Assembly: GCA_027621295.1 (NCBI GenBank)
Contig: JAQCBR010000003.1
Coordinates: forward strand, 1 to 64,000
DNA: 64,000 bases
DNA from: Planctomycetota bacterium
GTDB taxonomy: Bacteria > Planctomycetota > UBA1135 > UBA2386
Reading direction: 5' to 3'
A program made the position numbers and the translations under genes. Positions within the stretch are counted from its first letter, which is position 1. Each line of letters begins with the position of its first letter. Of this stretch, positions 1-8,852 are shown in pieces. The notes beneath the pieces are model-generated. The model did not search any database, was not told the origin of the DNA, and saw only the letters and a program-made list of their open reading frames with translations.

Positions 1-501
1 GCCTCTCTGAAGTGCTCAGAGACGCGGCTGGGAGCGAGAGTGGAGGGAAGGCTGTCCCGTGATCCAGAGCACTGGAACCCCGGGACATCCGCAGACATTG
101 GGCGCGCCAACAGGAATCTCAAGGGCCGGGGAAGGCCACGCCCCTGAGCGTCGCAGCGCTTGATACGCTACGGCGAAATAGCGTTCTTGCGGACCCAGGG
201 CCTGGCCACGGGCACAGCGCCGCAGACCCCGATGAGACCGGACCCTACGTCCTCGGACTCCCCTCGCCCCCCGCCCTTCCATGCGGACTGCCGTTTGCTC
301 GGCAGCGGAACCCCGCGCCCCGATTTCTGCCAACAATTTTCGGGGTGGAGACCATCGGAGCCCGCAGGCCGTCCCGAAAGCCGGAAAGCCCACCGGCCCC
401 GACAAGTCTCCGCACGCCCGCTAGACTCCTGCGTCCGGTCCGCGGTCGCCTGAGCAACTCAGGAGCGAGCCGTCCGGGCTCCGGACTCCCGAGCCGACCC
501 C
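1..501. other. no recognisable gene
   Basis: I find no recognisable protein, RNA gene or mobile element in this stretch. Open frames on both strands are arginine- and proline-rich and read like translations of GC-rich noncoding DNA. A TAGACT hexamer at about 421-426 could be a -10 element for the membrane protein that starts at 502, which would give a leader of roughly 70 nt. A short inverted repeat, CCCCGA and TCGGGG, lies around 318-345 but has no T-tract. Confidence 0.4.
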
Positions 502-2349
502 GTGACCAGTTCGCCGACCATCTCGCCCCCTGGGACCCCTCCGATCCGGATCGCGGTCGGGATGTGTCTCCAGCTCCTGTCTCTCGCCGCGCTCGCGCTG
601 ATCGTCCGGGCGCGGACCCTCGACGGCTGGTTCACCGGCGACGACTTCCTGTTCGGGCTCGTCGGCCGGACTTTCGGCGGGCTCGGGCTCGGCCTGTCCG
701 CCGAGTTCTTCTTCTGGACGCCCTGGCCCGACGAGATCCCACTCAAGCTGTACCGGCCGCTGACGATGCTGCTCTGGACAGCGGACCAGACGGTCCACCA
801 GCTGTCCTTCGCGGGTGTGGCCGCGCAGAACGCGGCGTGGCACTTCGCCTGCCTGTGCGCTGTGCGAGCGCTCGGAGTCCAACTCGGCCTGCGCGCGTGG
901 AGTGCGACGGCTGCCGCGGCCATCCTCGCGCTCGGACCGGCGTTCCCGGAGATCGACCACTGGCTGTCGTGCCGACTCAGCCTGGTCAGCGCGACGTTCG
1001 TCGCCGCTTCGCTCGCTGCGTTCGCCCGCTGGCAGCGCGGCGGGACACACGCGTTCTTCGTGCTCTCGGTCGCGAGCTTCCTCATCGCGCTGTTCGCGAA
1101 GGAGGCCGGGCTCTCGGCCCCTGCAGGCATCGCGGTCCTCGCGTGGCTGCTGCCGGGGCGAGGACCAGGGATCGGGGCGAGCCGGACTGCGCGCATCGTG
1201 CGCGTCGGTCTCTGCACGGTTCCCTACGCGCTGGCGATCGCAGCGTTCCTGACGCTGCGCGCGCACGTCCTCGGCGACGCAGTCGGCGGCTACCAGGTCG
1301 GCCAGGACACGATCTGGATCCGCGATCCGTGGACGCACACGTTCGACCAGCTGCGGATGGCGATCGCGCCGCTCCACCGCGGCCTCTGGAGCGACACCGC
1401 GGTGATCGCTGCAGGAGCCGGGCACGCAGCCGTCTGGCTCTTGGGCGCCGCGCTGGCGATCCAGTCCGGGGCAGGCTCCGTGATGCGCCGCGTGTTCGGA
1501 TTCGGGCTCGCATGGATCGTGATCGCGTCGATCCCGAACCTGCTCGCACCGACGCCGACCGCCGAGCTCTACCACGGCCGGCTGTTCTTCCACCCGGGCA
1601 TCGGCGCCGCCCTCTGCCTCGCGGCGACGTTCGCCGGAACCGTCGAGAGGTTCGGACGCCGGTCGGGGATCATGCTGCTGAGCGCGATCCTGGTGGCCGA
1701 GGGACTGATGCTGCTGCGGAACGCCCACCCCTGGGTGGAAGCGGCCCATGCGACGGCACGCGTCCAGAAGCAGCTCGAGGCATGGGCGGGTGACGGGAAG
1801 CAGCGCATCGCGCTCGACTTCCGCCGCGTCCACGACGGGGCGTGGATGGGCCAGGGGCCTGGGATCCAGTTCGGCCCCGCGTTCGCGCCCGCTGACACCG
1901 TCGGGCGCACGCAGCACCTGTTCGACACCGACTGGCGCGTGTCGCTGCAGAGACTCGCAGCAGGAGACGCTGAGGCATGGCGCTTCGAGGTCGGGGACGG
2001 GACTTTCGCTCCGGTCGTCGCGCCACCGACCGCGTTCCCCCACGAGCTCGGCGGAACGAACGTCCTCCAGGCGCGATGCGGGCGGACACGCCTGCGTGCC
2101 GGCGAGCGGCTGCCGGTCCAGGGATGGGTCGAGGGAGATCTGGAGGCTCCGCTTCGCGTCGCGGTGATCCGCGGCACGGAGGTCGTCGCGGAAGTCCCGA
2201 GTCCGCTGCAGGGCGAACCCTTCTTCGAGACCTTGGTCGATCTGCCGGCGGAGCTGGGCACCTACGACATCGAGCTGCGCAGCAGAGGCGAGCCCGTGCG
2301 CCTGGGCTCAGTCGAGGTCCTACCCGGACGCGGGCTTGCGACGTGGTAG
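502..2349 (+). CDS. GT-C-like multi-pass membrane glycosyltransferase (putative)
   Basis: This 615-residue protein has an N-terminal two-thirds made of many hydrophobic segments and a soluble C-terminal third. An Asp-Asp pair (GDDF, about 46-49) sits in the first loop after the first membrane helix, and YRPL (84-87) and FAKE (198-201) follow. These are features of GT-C type, lipid-linked-sugar-using mannosyltransferases such as the TMTC/PMT-like families. The last 120 residues look like a beta-sandwich. It converges with, and overlaps by 30 bp, a family 2 glycosyltransferase, which fits a shared role in cell-surface glycosylation. The start is GTG at 502; an in-frame ATG at 562 is possible but would cut into the first helix. 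Substrate unknown. Confidence 0.6.
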   Translation: MTSSPTISPPGTPPIRIAVGMCLQLLSLAALALIVRARTLDGWFTGDDFLFGLVGRTFGGLGLGLSAEFFFWTPWPDEIPLKLYRPLTMLLWTADQTVHQLSFAGVAAQNAAWHFACLCAVRALGVQLGLRAWSATAAAAILALGPAFPEIDHWLSCRLSLVSATFVAASLAAFARWQRGGTHAFFVLSVASFLIALFAKEAGLSAPAGIAVLAWLLPGRGPGIGASRTARIVRVGLCTVPYALAIAAFLTLRAHVLGDAVGGYQVGQDTIWIRDPWTHTFDQLRMAIAPLHRGLWSDTAVIAAGAGHAAVWLLGAALAIQSGAGSVMRRVFGFGLAWIVIASIPNLLAPTPTAELYHGRLFFHPGIGAALCLAATFAGTVERFGRRSGIMLLSAILVAEGLMLLRNAHPWVEAAHATARVQKQLEAWAGDGKQRIALDFRRVHDGAWMGQGPGIQFGPAFAPADTVGRTQHLFDTDWRVSLQRLAAGDAEAWRFEVGDGTFAPVVAPPTAFPHELGGTNVLQARCGRTRLRAGERLPVQGWVEGDLEAPLRVAVIRGTEVVAEVPSPLQGEPFFETLVDLPAELGTYDIELRSRGEPVRLGSVEVLPGRGLATW

Positions 2350-3096
2350 CCGCTGGGGGGTGCGGCCGCTGATCCGACGCAGCACTCCGTAGACGAGGAT
2401 GGACCGCAGCACGCGGACCCCGTCGCGCCAGCTGATCTTCTTGCCCTCTTCGTAGGTCCGGCCGTGGTACGAGATGCCGACCTCGTAGAACCGCGCCCCG
2501 GCCTGCGCGGCCTTGATCGTGATCTCGGGATCGAAGCCGAACCGCTCCTCTTCGAGGTCGAAGCAGTCGAGGACCTCACGACGGAAGACCTTGTAGCAGG
2601 TCTCCATGTCGGTCAGGTTCAGGTTGCTGACCATGTTGGAGAACATCGTCAGCCAGTGGTTCACCGCCGAGTGCCAGAAGTACAGGACGCGGTGCGCCTC
2701 GCCGCCGATGAAGCGTGAGCCGTAGACCACGTCCGCGCGCCCCGACAGGATCGGCGCGAGCAGCGACGGGTACTCCGCGGGGTCGTATTCCAGGTCCGCG
2801 TCCTGGACGAGCAGCACGTCGCCGGTCGCGGCGCCGAAACCCGTCCGCATTGCGGCGCCCTTGCCCTGGTTCCGGTCGTGGAAGAGGGCGCGCAAGCAGC
2901 CAGCCGCCGCTAGGTCGCGAAGCATCTCCCGGCTGCCGTCCGTCGAGCCGTCGTCGACCACGATGATCTCCGCGTCGGGGACAACCGCGCGGATACGCTC
3001 GAGGAGCAGCGGAAACGTCTCCCGCTCGTTCAGGAGAGGGATCACGACGGAGAGCCCCGGCGACTCGGGCTGGTGAGCACTTGGCTGGTCGTGCAT
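2320..3096 (-). CDS. glycosyltransferase family 2 (DPM1/dolichol-phosphate-mannose synthase-like)
   Basis: The 258-residue protein is a GT-A fold family 2 glycosyltransferase. After the first strand (SVVIP, 16-20) comes the nucleotide-binding DDGSTDGS (48-55), then the GKGAA segment (about 78-82) and the metal-binding DADLE (99-103). The YGSRF motif follows near 125-130 and a YHGRTYEEGKKI stretch lies near the C-terminus. This order is typical of polyprenyl-phosphate sugar transferases and related enzymes that move a sugar from a nucleotide donor. No C-terminal membrane helices are visible, so it should be cytosolic or peripheral. It is tail-to-tail with the GT-C-like gene at 502-2349. The acceptor is not predictable. 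Confidence 0.88.
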   Translation of the reverse strand: MHDQPSAHQPESPGLSVVIPLLNERETFPLLLERIRAVVPDAEIIVVDDGSTDGSREMLRDLAAAGCLRALFHDRNQGKGAAMRTGFGAATGDVLLVQDADLEYDPAEYPSLLAPILSGRADVVYGSRFIGGEAHRVLYFWHSAVNHWLTMFSNMVSNLNLTDMETCYKVFRREVLDCFDLEEERFGFDPEITIKAAQAGARFYEVGISYHGRTYEEGKKISWRDGVRVLRSILVYGVLRRISGRTPQRLPRRKPASG

Positions 3097-3195
3097 GCCG
3101 TTTGCCTGCGCAGCGTGGGGCGTCGGAGTTCACCCCTTCCTTCTTCGGCCGCGAAAGCTACCCGTCCGCAGGGCTCACGCCAGCTTCGGCAACGT

Positions 3196-4896
3196 TCAAC
3201 TCCCAGCCGGTTCGATCCGTCGACCGACGATGGCGAGGATCTCCTGCTCGGCCGAGACGGCGATCGACTCGAGCTCGGCCGCTCGTGCGACCAGCTTCGC
3301 AGCGTTTCCTCCGTCCTTCAGCTGCGATGCATTGATCCGGACATTGAGTCCTGCGCCGAGGACCGCGCTCCGGATGCACAGCGCAGCGACGCCCGCGTCC
3401 GACACCGAGGCCTCCATGCCGTGCTCGGCCATCGCCCGTGCGACCTCGAGCGTCTCCACCGCGACCTCCATCGTGCGGAGCGGCACTTCGGCTGCCGCCA
3501 GGGTCGCGTCCTCGATGGCTGCACGCCGCGCGTGCTGCTCGGCTTCGGTCCCCTTCGGCAGGCCGAAGGCCGCCATCACGCGGTCGAACGCAGCGGTGTC
3601 CGCGTCGACGAGGCGCACGAGTTCGTCCTGGCGCACCTTGGACTGCTCTGCGTGTGCCGAGAACTCCTCCCAGCGATCGTCCCAACCGCGGCGGTGGGCA
3701 GAGAGGTTGGCGACCATCGCCGCCAGCGCGGCACCGAGCGCGCCGAGCAGCGCCGAGACCGACCCGCCGCCCGGCGCCGGCGACTCGGACGCGGTCTCTT
3801 CGACGAAGCCGGCAACGGTCCGATCCACGAGGCGTGACCCGCCCCGCTTCGCGGCGAGGACGTACTCGATGATCTTCTTGTCGGGGTCGAACGGCCCGAG
3901 GTCGTCGAGCCCCATCGACTTGACCGCGATCTTGATGATCTCGCGGTCGGCGATGCCCGCGGAACGCTGCTGCTTCCTGAGGAAGTAGCGGCCGGCGTCG
4001 AGCATCGCCCGGAGCGGGACGAGGCCGACGACCTCGGAGCCGGTCACGCGGATGCCGCGCTCCTGGGCCTTCGCGCAGACCTCGTCGAACGCGACGTGCA
4101 GCGGAGTCACCTGGATGTCGGTCAGGTTCATCGAGATCTGCGCGACCCCGTATTCCTCGATGAACCAGCCGATCGCCTTGACCGCCTTCAGCGTGCCGGG
4201 GATCCAGACCTCCTTGCCGTCGGCGTCGCGGACGACGGGGCCGGTGAGTCCGTCACCCTCGCGCTTCTGGCGCCCCTTCTCACGGACGTCGAACGCGATC
4301 GCGTTCGCGCGGCGGGTCGATGTCGTGTTCAGGTTGACGTTGTAGGCGATCAGGAAGTCGCGAGCGCCGACGGCCGTCGCCCCGTAGCGAGGGTCGAACT
4401 GCGCCGGCCCGAAGTCCGGCTGCCACTCCGTCCGCGCGAGCTTGTCGGCGAGACCTTCGTATTCACCGGCGCGCACCGTCGCGAGGTTCCGTCGCTCGGG
4501 GCGAGATGCCGCACTCTCGTAGAGGAAGACCGTGATGCCGAGCTCGTCGCCGAGGCGCTGGCCCAGCTGCCGCGCATACCCGGCACACTCCTCGAGCGTC
4601 ACGCCCGCGATGGGCACGAGTGGACAGACATCGACCGCGCCGAACCGCGGGTGCTCACCGCGGTGCTTCTGCATGTCGATCAGCTCCTTCGCCTTGCGGG
4701 CCGCCCGGACCGCAGCCTCGAGCACGGGCTCGGGCTCTCCGGCGAACGTGACGACCGTGCGGTGCGTCGCCCTGCCAGGGTCGACGTCGAGCAGGACCAC
4801 CCCGTCGACCGCCTCGATCTCGGCGGTGATCTGCCGGATCACGGCCGGATCTCGACCCTCACTGAAGTTGGGAACGCACTCGATCAGCTTCTGCAT
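3196..4896 (-). CDS. ftcD: bifunctional glutamate formimidoyltransferase / formimidoyl-THF cyclodeaminase
   Basis: The 566-residue protein joins two enzymes. The N-terminal half is glutamate formimidoyltransferase: it opens with IECVPNFSEGRD, and His82 in GEHPRFGAVD aligns with the catalytic histidine of the pig enzyme. It also has the NVNLNTT strand typical of the family. The C-terminal 200 residues are formimidoyltetrahydrofolate cyclodeaminase, shown by APGGGSVSALLGALGAAL. Together they move the formimino group of formiminoglutamate to tetrahydrofolate and release ammonia, giving methenyl-THF (histidine breakdown). I chose ATG at 4896 because the family begins at this point. An upstream in-frame ATG near 5001 would add 35 low-complexity residues. 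No other hut gene is in the window. Confidence 0.93.
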   Translation of the reverse strand: MQKLIECVPNFSEGRDPAVIRQITAEIEAVDGVVLLDVDPGRATHRTVVTFAGEPEPVLEAAVRAARKAKELIDMQKHRGEHPRFGAVDVCPLVPIAGVTLEECAGYARQLGQRLGDELGITVFLYESAASRPERRNLATVRAGEYEGLADKLARTEWQPDFGPAQFDPRYGATAVGARDFLIAYNVNLNTTSTRRANAIAFDVREKGRQKREGDGLTGPVVRDADGKEVWIPGTLKAVKAIGWFIEEYGVAQISMNLTDIQVTPLHVAFDEVCAKAQERGIRVTGSEVVGLVPLRAMLDAGRYFLRKQQRSAGIADREIIKIAVKSMGLDDLGPFDPDKKIIEYVLAAKRGGSRLVDRTVAGFVEETASESPAPGGGSVSALLGALGAALAAMVANLSAHRRGWDDRWEEFSAHAEQSKVRQDELVRLVDADTAAFDRVMAAFGLPKGTEAEQHARRAAIEDATLAAAEVPLRTMEVAVETLEVARAMAEHGMEASVSDAGVAALCIRSAVLGAGLNVRINASQLKDGGNAAKLVARAAELESIAVSAEQEILAIVGRRIEPAGS

Positions 4897-5153
4897 GGGA
4901 GCTCTGGGGCGCGACGATCGCAGCGCCGACCCCATGAGGATGCGAAGGCCAGCCGCCGAGCGCGAGCCCGCCTCACCAGCGGCACCGGGGAGTTTCTCCA
5001 AGAATCCTCCGAAAGTCGGAGGCCCGCACTTGTGCTCGCGCTGCGAACCGGAGGAAAAAATTCCGGACTGGCAGAAAGTTGTCCACCCTTTCGCGTGGAA
5101 CAGTCGGCGCTAGCGTGCGTGTCGGCCAACCGCTCGCCCCAACGGTTGTCGTG

Positions 5154-5435
5154 ATGCAGAACAACCCCGAGTCACCGCGGTCCGGCGGCCGCCCCCGCAA
5201 GCCGAATGGCCGCGCGAGGCTGATCCGCCTCTTCGTGCGGCCGAACCTGCCGACCAAGGTCGTGCTCGCGTCAGGCTTCGCTGCGGCCGCCTACGCGTCG
5301 TTCCAAGCGTTCACGGCCACCTACGCGCCCGAGGGCGCTGCCGAGATGAGGCCCGTGATCGGCGGGCTCTTCGCGCTGTCCGTGTTCGCCGTCGGCTGGA
5401 TCGTGTCCCGGCGCCCTCCGCGCCGGTTCGACTGA
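5154..5435 (+). CDS. small membrane protein of unknown function
   Basis: A 93-residue frame with a basic, proline-rich N-terminus, followed by two hydrophobic segments (about 38-60 and 68-84) and a basic RRPPRRF tail. This suggests a small inner-membrane protein with both ends in the cytoplasm. ATG at 5154 and GTG at 5151 are both possible starts. A TAGCGT hexamer about 40 nt upstream could be a -10 element. I recognise no family. It lies alone between divergent ftcD and the downstream oxidoreductase. It is the least certain of the genes on this side of the window. Confidence 0.5.
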   Translation: MQNNPESPRSGGRPRKPNGRARLIRLFVRPNLPTKVVLASGFAAAAYASFQAFTATYAPEGAAEMRPVIGGLFALSVFAVGWIVSRRPPRRFD

Positions 5436-5562
5436 ACCCCGGGCCGACCGTAGGCGAAACCGCCGCCGCCCCGGCATGGCCTCGGACGCCATCGCGGCTA
5501 GCCTGATGACCGCTCCGCTCTCGCCGAGCGCCCAGCTCAACCATCCTGCTGCTGCCTACCCG

Positions 5563-6870
5563 ATGACCCGACGCACGACCCGACGTTCGTTCCTCGCCCA
5601 GTCCGGCTCCGTTCTCGCCGTTCCGACCCTCGGCCAACTCCAGCCGGCCCTGCACGTGGCCGGCCGCGACGAGATCAAGGTCGCGCTGATCGGCTGCGGA
5701 GGCCGCGGCACCGGTGCGGCCAACCAGATCATGAACACCAAGGGGAACACCCGGCTGATCGCCGTGGCCGACCCCTTCCCCGGAAACGCACGGCGCGCGA
5801 TCGAGGGACTCAAGAAGGCCCACCCCGAGAAGGTCGACGTGCCCGACGACCGGATCTTCGGCGACCTCGACGGCTACAAGATGGCCATCGACTCGGGCGT
5901 CGACCTCGTCGTCATCGCGACGCCGCCCGGCTTCAAGCCGCAGCAGTTCGAATACGCGGTCCAACAGGGCAAGCACGTGTTCATGGAGAAGCCGGTGGCG
6001 AGCGACGCACCGGGCGTGCGACGCGTGCTCGCTGCCAACGAGATGGCCAAGCAGAAGAACCTGATGGTCGCGATCGGTCTCCAGCGCCGCCACGAGGAGC
6101 GCTACATGGACTGCGTGAAGCGCCTCAAGGAGGGCGCGATCGGCGACATCAACCTGCTCCGCGTCTACTGGAACGGCGGTGGCATCTGGTATCGCAACCG
6201 CGAACCGCAGATGACCGAGATGCAGTTCCAGGTGAACAACTGGTACCACTTCACCTGGCTGTGCGGTGACCAGATCTGCGAGCAGCACATCCACAACATC
6301 GACGTCGGCTGCTGGATCAAGGACGCGTTCCCGGTCGAGGCCAACGGCATGGGCGGCGGCGAGCAGCGCCTGTCCGGCGACCGCACCAAGTCGCAGATCT
6401 TCGACCACACGTTCGTCGAGTACACGTTCGCCGACGGCACGAAGATGTTCAGCCAGGGCCGCCACCTCGGCGGCGAGTGCTACCACGAGGTCGCCGAGTA
6501 CGCGCACGGCAGCAAGGGCGTGAGCGGCGTCGGCTCGTGGATCGAGCCGAAGGGCGAGCCGCGCCTCCGCATCCGCGGCGCTGGCAACGGCCACCAGCAG
6601 GAGCAGCACGACATGATCGAGGCCCTGATGCGGGGCGAGATCTACAACGAGGGCGACTACGGCGCGAAGAGCACGATGACCGCGATCCTCGGTCGCGAGG
6701 CGTGCTACTCGGGCCGCGTGCTCAAGTTCGACGAACTGCTCGCGCGCGGCCGCGACTACTGCCCGGGTATCGACACCTACACGCTGGAGTCGATGCCTCC
6801 CGCGATGCCTGGAGAGGACGGGCGCTACCCAGTCCCGGTTCCGGGCCAGTACAACCCGTTCGCGGACTGA
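5563..6870 (+). CDS. Tat-exported Gfo/Idh/MocA family oxidoreductase
   Basis: The 435-residue protein starts with a twin-arginine signal (TRRSFLAQSG, about 6-15) followed by a short hydrophobic stretch, so it is probably exported folded with its cofactor. The NAD(P)-binding Rossmann motif GCGGRG lies at 44-49 and the family's EKP motif at 142-144, where the lysine takes part in catalysis. The C-terminal two-thirds is the alpha/beta substrate domain. Planctomycete genomes carry many such enzymes, thought to act on sugars or polyols, but the substrate here is unknown. ATG at 5563 was chosen because it sits directly before the Tat motif. A TAGCCT hexamer at 5499-5504 is a candidate -10 element. 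Confidence 0.9.
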   Translation: MTRRTTRRSFLAQSGSVLAVPTLGQLQPALHVAGRDEIKVALIGCGGRGTGAANQIMNTKGNTRLIAVADPFPGNARRAIEGLKKAHPEKVDVPDDRIFGDLDGYKMAIDSGVDLVVIATPPGFKPQQFEYAVQQGKHVFMEKPVASDAPGVRRVLAANEMAKQKNLMVAIGLQRRHEERYMDCVKRLKEGAIGDINLLRVYWNGGGIWYRNREPQMTEMQFQVNNWYHFTWLCGDQICEQHIHNIDVGCWIKDAFPVEANGMGGGEQRLSGDRTKSQIFDHTFVEYTFADGTKMFSQGRHLGGECYHEVAEYAHGSKGVSGVGSWIEPKGEPRLRIRGAGNGHQQEQHDMIEALMRGEIYNEGDYGAKSTMTAILGREACYSGRVLKFDELLARGRDYCPGIDTYTLESMPPAMPGEDGRYPVPVPGQYNPFAD

Positions 6871-6900
6871 GGTCCGCGAGGCCGCACCGCCCGCTGCCCA

Positions 6901-7218
6901 TCAGTCGTTGCGGTCGCGGTGCGTGCTGCGCCAGGTGTCGTCCTGGCGCCCGGGGCTCGACTCGTCGTCGTCCCACCACCCGTAGACCAGCGCCTGGATC
7001 GGCAGCGTCACGCAGTCGAGCGCGAGCGCAAAGGGCGTGGCGAGGATGCAGAACCACAGGTTCTCGACCGCTTCGCCCGGCGCCGCCTCGAGGGCCGTCT
7101 CGTCCTCACCGGTGATCGGGTCTTCCTCGGCGCGGAGCTCGTAGCCCCACACGCCCGCCGTGAAGCAGCCCTGCAGGACTGCGAGCAGGAAGAGCGCGGC
7201 TGTGCCGCGTCGTCGCAT
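6901..7218 (-). CDS. YceK/DUF1375-like lipoprotein
   Basis: A 105-residue protein with a lipoprotein signal: basic start, hydrophobic core and a lipobox ending LQGC, making Cys18 the lipidated residue. After a short acidic region comes a hydrophobic block with DCVTLPIQAL, resembling the small outer-membrane lipoproteins of the YceK/DUF1375 group. Their function is not well defined. Its ATG overlaps the stop codon of the upstream elongation factor gene by one base (TGATG), so translation is probably coupled to it. The acidic and polar C-terminus ends at 6901, just beyond the convergent oxidoreductase gene. Confidence 0.65.
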   Translation of the reverse strand: MRRRGTAALFLLAVLQGCFTAGVWGYELRAEEDPITGEDETALEAAPGEAVENLWFCILATPFALALDCVTLPIQALVYGWWDDDESSPGRQDDTWRSTHRDRND

Positions 7219-7793
7219 CACGCGTCCTTCGCGCGGCCGAGGAACTCCCCGGTCCGCGTGTCGACCGTGATCTTCACGCCCTGCTCGATGTGCTCGGGCA
7301 GCTGCAGCACGAAGCCGGTCTCGAGGGTCGCGGGCTTGGTGCGCCCGGTGGCGGAGTTGCCCTTCACGCCGGGCGCGGTCTCGGTCACGTCCAGCGCCAC
7401 CTTGTTGGGCAGCTCGAGCGCGATCGGCGAGCCGTTGTAGAAGATGGCGCGCATCCCCTCGAGGCCCTCGACGAGGAAGTTCCGCTCCCACTCGATCTCG
7501 TCGTCGCGGAGCTCGAACTGCTCGTAGCCCTCGAGGTCCATGAAGTGCGACGAACCGGTCGCCGCGTAAAGGAACTGCACCGGCTTCTTGTCGACGTCCG
7601 GCACCGCGAACATCTCGCCGCTGCGGAAGCTCTTGTCGATGCGCTGCCCGGTCTTCAGGTTGCGCATCTTGACCCTGTGGATCGTGTTGCCGCCGCGAGC
7701 GGACGGCGACGACACCGAGGTCGCTTCGACGACGTGCGGCGCACCGTCGTAGTCGAGGATCAGGCCCTTCTCCAGGTCGCTGGTCGAGTACAT
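7218..7793 (-). CDS. efpL: elongation factor P-like protein, EfpL/YeiP subgroup
   Basis: This 191-residue, three-domain protein has the length and fold pattern of EF-P, which binds between the ribosomal P and E sites and relieves stalling at proline-rich codons. The loop that inserts toward the peptidyl-transferase centre reads SPSARGGNTIHR, with Arg33 at the tip. Canonical EF-P has PGKG with a modified Lys34. The arginine form, together with KPATLETGFVLQLPEHI near the C-terminus, matches E. coli YeiP/EfpL. It is the first gene of a two-gene unit with the lipoprotein at 6901-7218. A TAGCTT hexamer 9 nt before ATG suggests a leaderless transcript. Annotation pipelines may simply call it efp. 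Confidence 0.88.
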   Translation of the reverse strand: MYSTSDLEKGLILDYDGAPHVVEATSVSSPSARGGNTIHRVKMRNLKTGQRIDKSFRSGEMFAVPDVDKKPVQFLYAATGSSHFMDLEGYEQFELRDDEIEWERNFLVEGLEGMRAIFYNGSPIALELPNKVALDVTETAPGVKGNSATGRTKPATLETGFVLQLPEHIEQGVKITVDTRTGEFLGRAKDA

Positions 7794-7802
7794 GGGGCGG
7801 GG

Positions 7803-7808
7803 AAGCTA
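7803..7808 (-). promoter_or_regulatory. candidate -10 element (TAGCTT), leaderless efpL
   Basis: On the minus strand TAGCTT ends 9 nt before the efpL ATG, with no Shine-Dalgarno sequence between. A transcript starting 6-8 nt after this hexamer would begin at or next to the start codon. Confidence 0.45.
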
Positions 7809-7937
7809 CCCCCCGGAACCGGGACCCGCCAGCGCCCTGGCAGCCGTGCGGGGACGAGATGGGGACGCGCCCCCCCTCACTCCTGCGGATGCCCCGGTCG
7901 GTGGACGCTGGACGCTGGATCGGCTTCGATACCCAGC

Positions 7938-8792
7938 ATGAAGGCCTTCCTGACCTGCGTCGCCCTGGCTCTGGCGAGCCTCGTTCCTGCGCAGGAGAAC
8001 GAGCGTGACCCCAAGCCCGAGAGGGAACTCTCCGCGCGGGAGATCGGCCGGCAGGCCGCCAAGCGGATCAAAGAGGTCGCCGACGAGAGCGACGTCGAGG
8101 CCATCGTCGAGACGCTCCGCGAGACCGGACGTATCGACGACGTGGACGTGGTCCGCGCGGTTGGCGGGCTGATCAAGGACGAGCGGGCCGAGGTCCGCTG
8201 GGCGGCGATCCGCTGCCTCCGGTTCAACCCGAACGAGAAGGCCGGGAGCGAGCTGATCGCTGCGGCCAGGCGGAAGGAGATCGCCGCCGAGCCCGCAACC
8301 CTCGCAGAGGTCCTGCGCGGCATCGGCCAACACCGGGACCCGCGCGCGCTGCGCATGCTCGCCGAGGGCTTCGGCCCGAAGCAGGAACCGGTCCCGGTCG
8401 CAGAGGCGCGCATCGACGCGGTCGGGCGCATCCACACCGCGGACGCCGTCGACACGCTCGTCAAGTTCGCGCGTTCGGGCTTCGCAAAGGGGCTGGAGGA
8501 GCGGATCGCGGTCGCGCTCGCCGGCCAGACGGGCGAGGACCTCGGGATGGAGCTCCGCCCGTGGGTGCTGTGGTGGACCCGCTCGAAGCAGGGCTACCGA
8601 TTCCCCGAAGAAGAGCGCCCCGCGCCCGCGGCATGGGCACGCATCTGGTCGACGCCGACGACCGCGGGACTGTTCTCCCGGGACGCGGTCGGCAGCGACG
8701 GACGCCCGACCACCGGGGAGGGCGAGCGGCGCAGGCGCGGACGCGGCGAAGAGGGCGGGGGCGGCGGCGACGGACGGCGCGGCGGGGATTGA
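7938..8792 (+). CDS. secreted HEAT-repeat-like protein
   Basis: The 284-residue product begins with a clean Sec signal peptide (MKAFLTCVALALASLVPAQ). It is followed by a basic and acidic helical segment and then by helix pairs such as DVVRAVGGLIKDERAEVRWAA that look like HEAT or armadillo repeats. A short region with WVLWWTRSKQGYRFPEE comes next, and the tail is glycine-arginine rich (about the last 35 residues). I expect a periplasmic helical scaffold. Secreted HEAT proteins ending in this W-W motif are common in planctomycetes, but their job is unknown. It is divergent from efpL. Confidence 0.7.
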   Translation: MKAFLTCVALALASLVPAQENERDPKPERELSAREIGRQAAKRIKEVADESDVEAIVETLRETGRIDDVDVVRAVGGLIKDERAEVRWAAIRCLRFNPNEKAGSELIAAARRKEIAAEPATLAEVLRGIGQHRDPRALRMLAEGFGPKQEPVPVAEARIDAVGRIHTADAVDTLVKFARSGFAKGLEERIAVALAGQTGEDLGMELRPWVLWWTRSKQGYRFPEEERPAPAAWARIWSTPTTAGLFSRDAVGSDGRPTTGEGERRRRGRGEEGGGGGDGRRGGD

Positions 8793-8852
8793 GCCTCGCG
8801 CCCGGGGCTCGGGGTCGGCGATGATGAGCGGTTCGCCCGAAACCGAACCGCC

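Noticed and set aside
16..453. Open frames in the first 450 bp on both strands
   Set aside because: They are arginine- and proline-rich, with no recognisable family, signal peptide or start-proximal element, so I treat them as noncoding GC-rich sequence.
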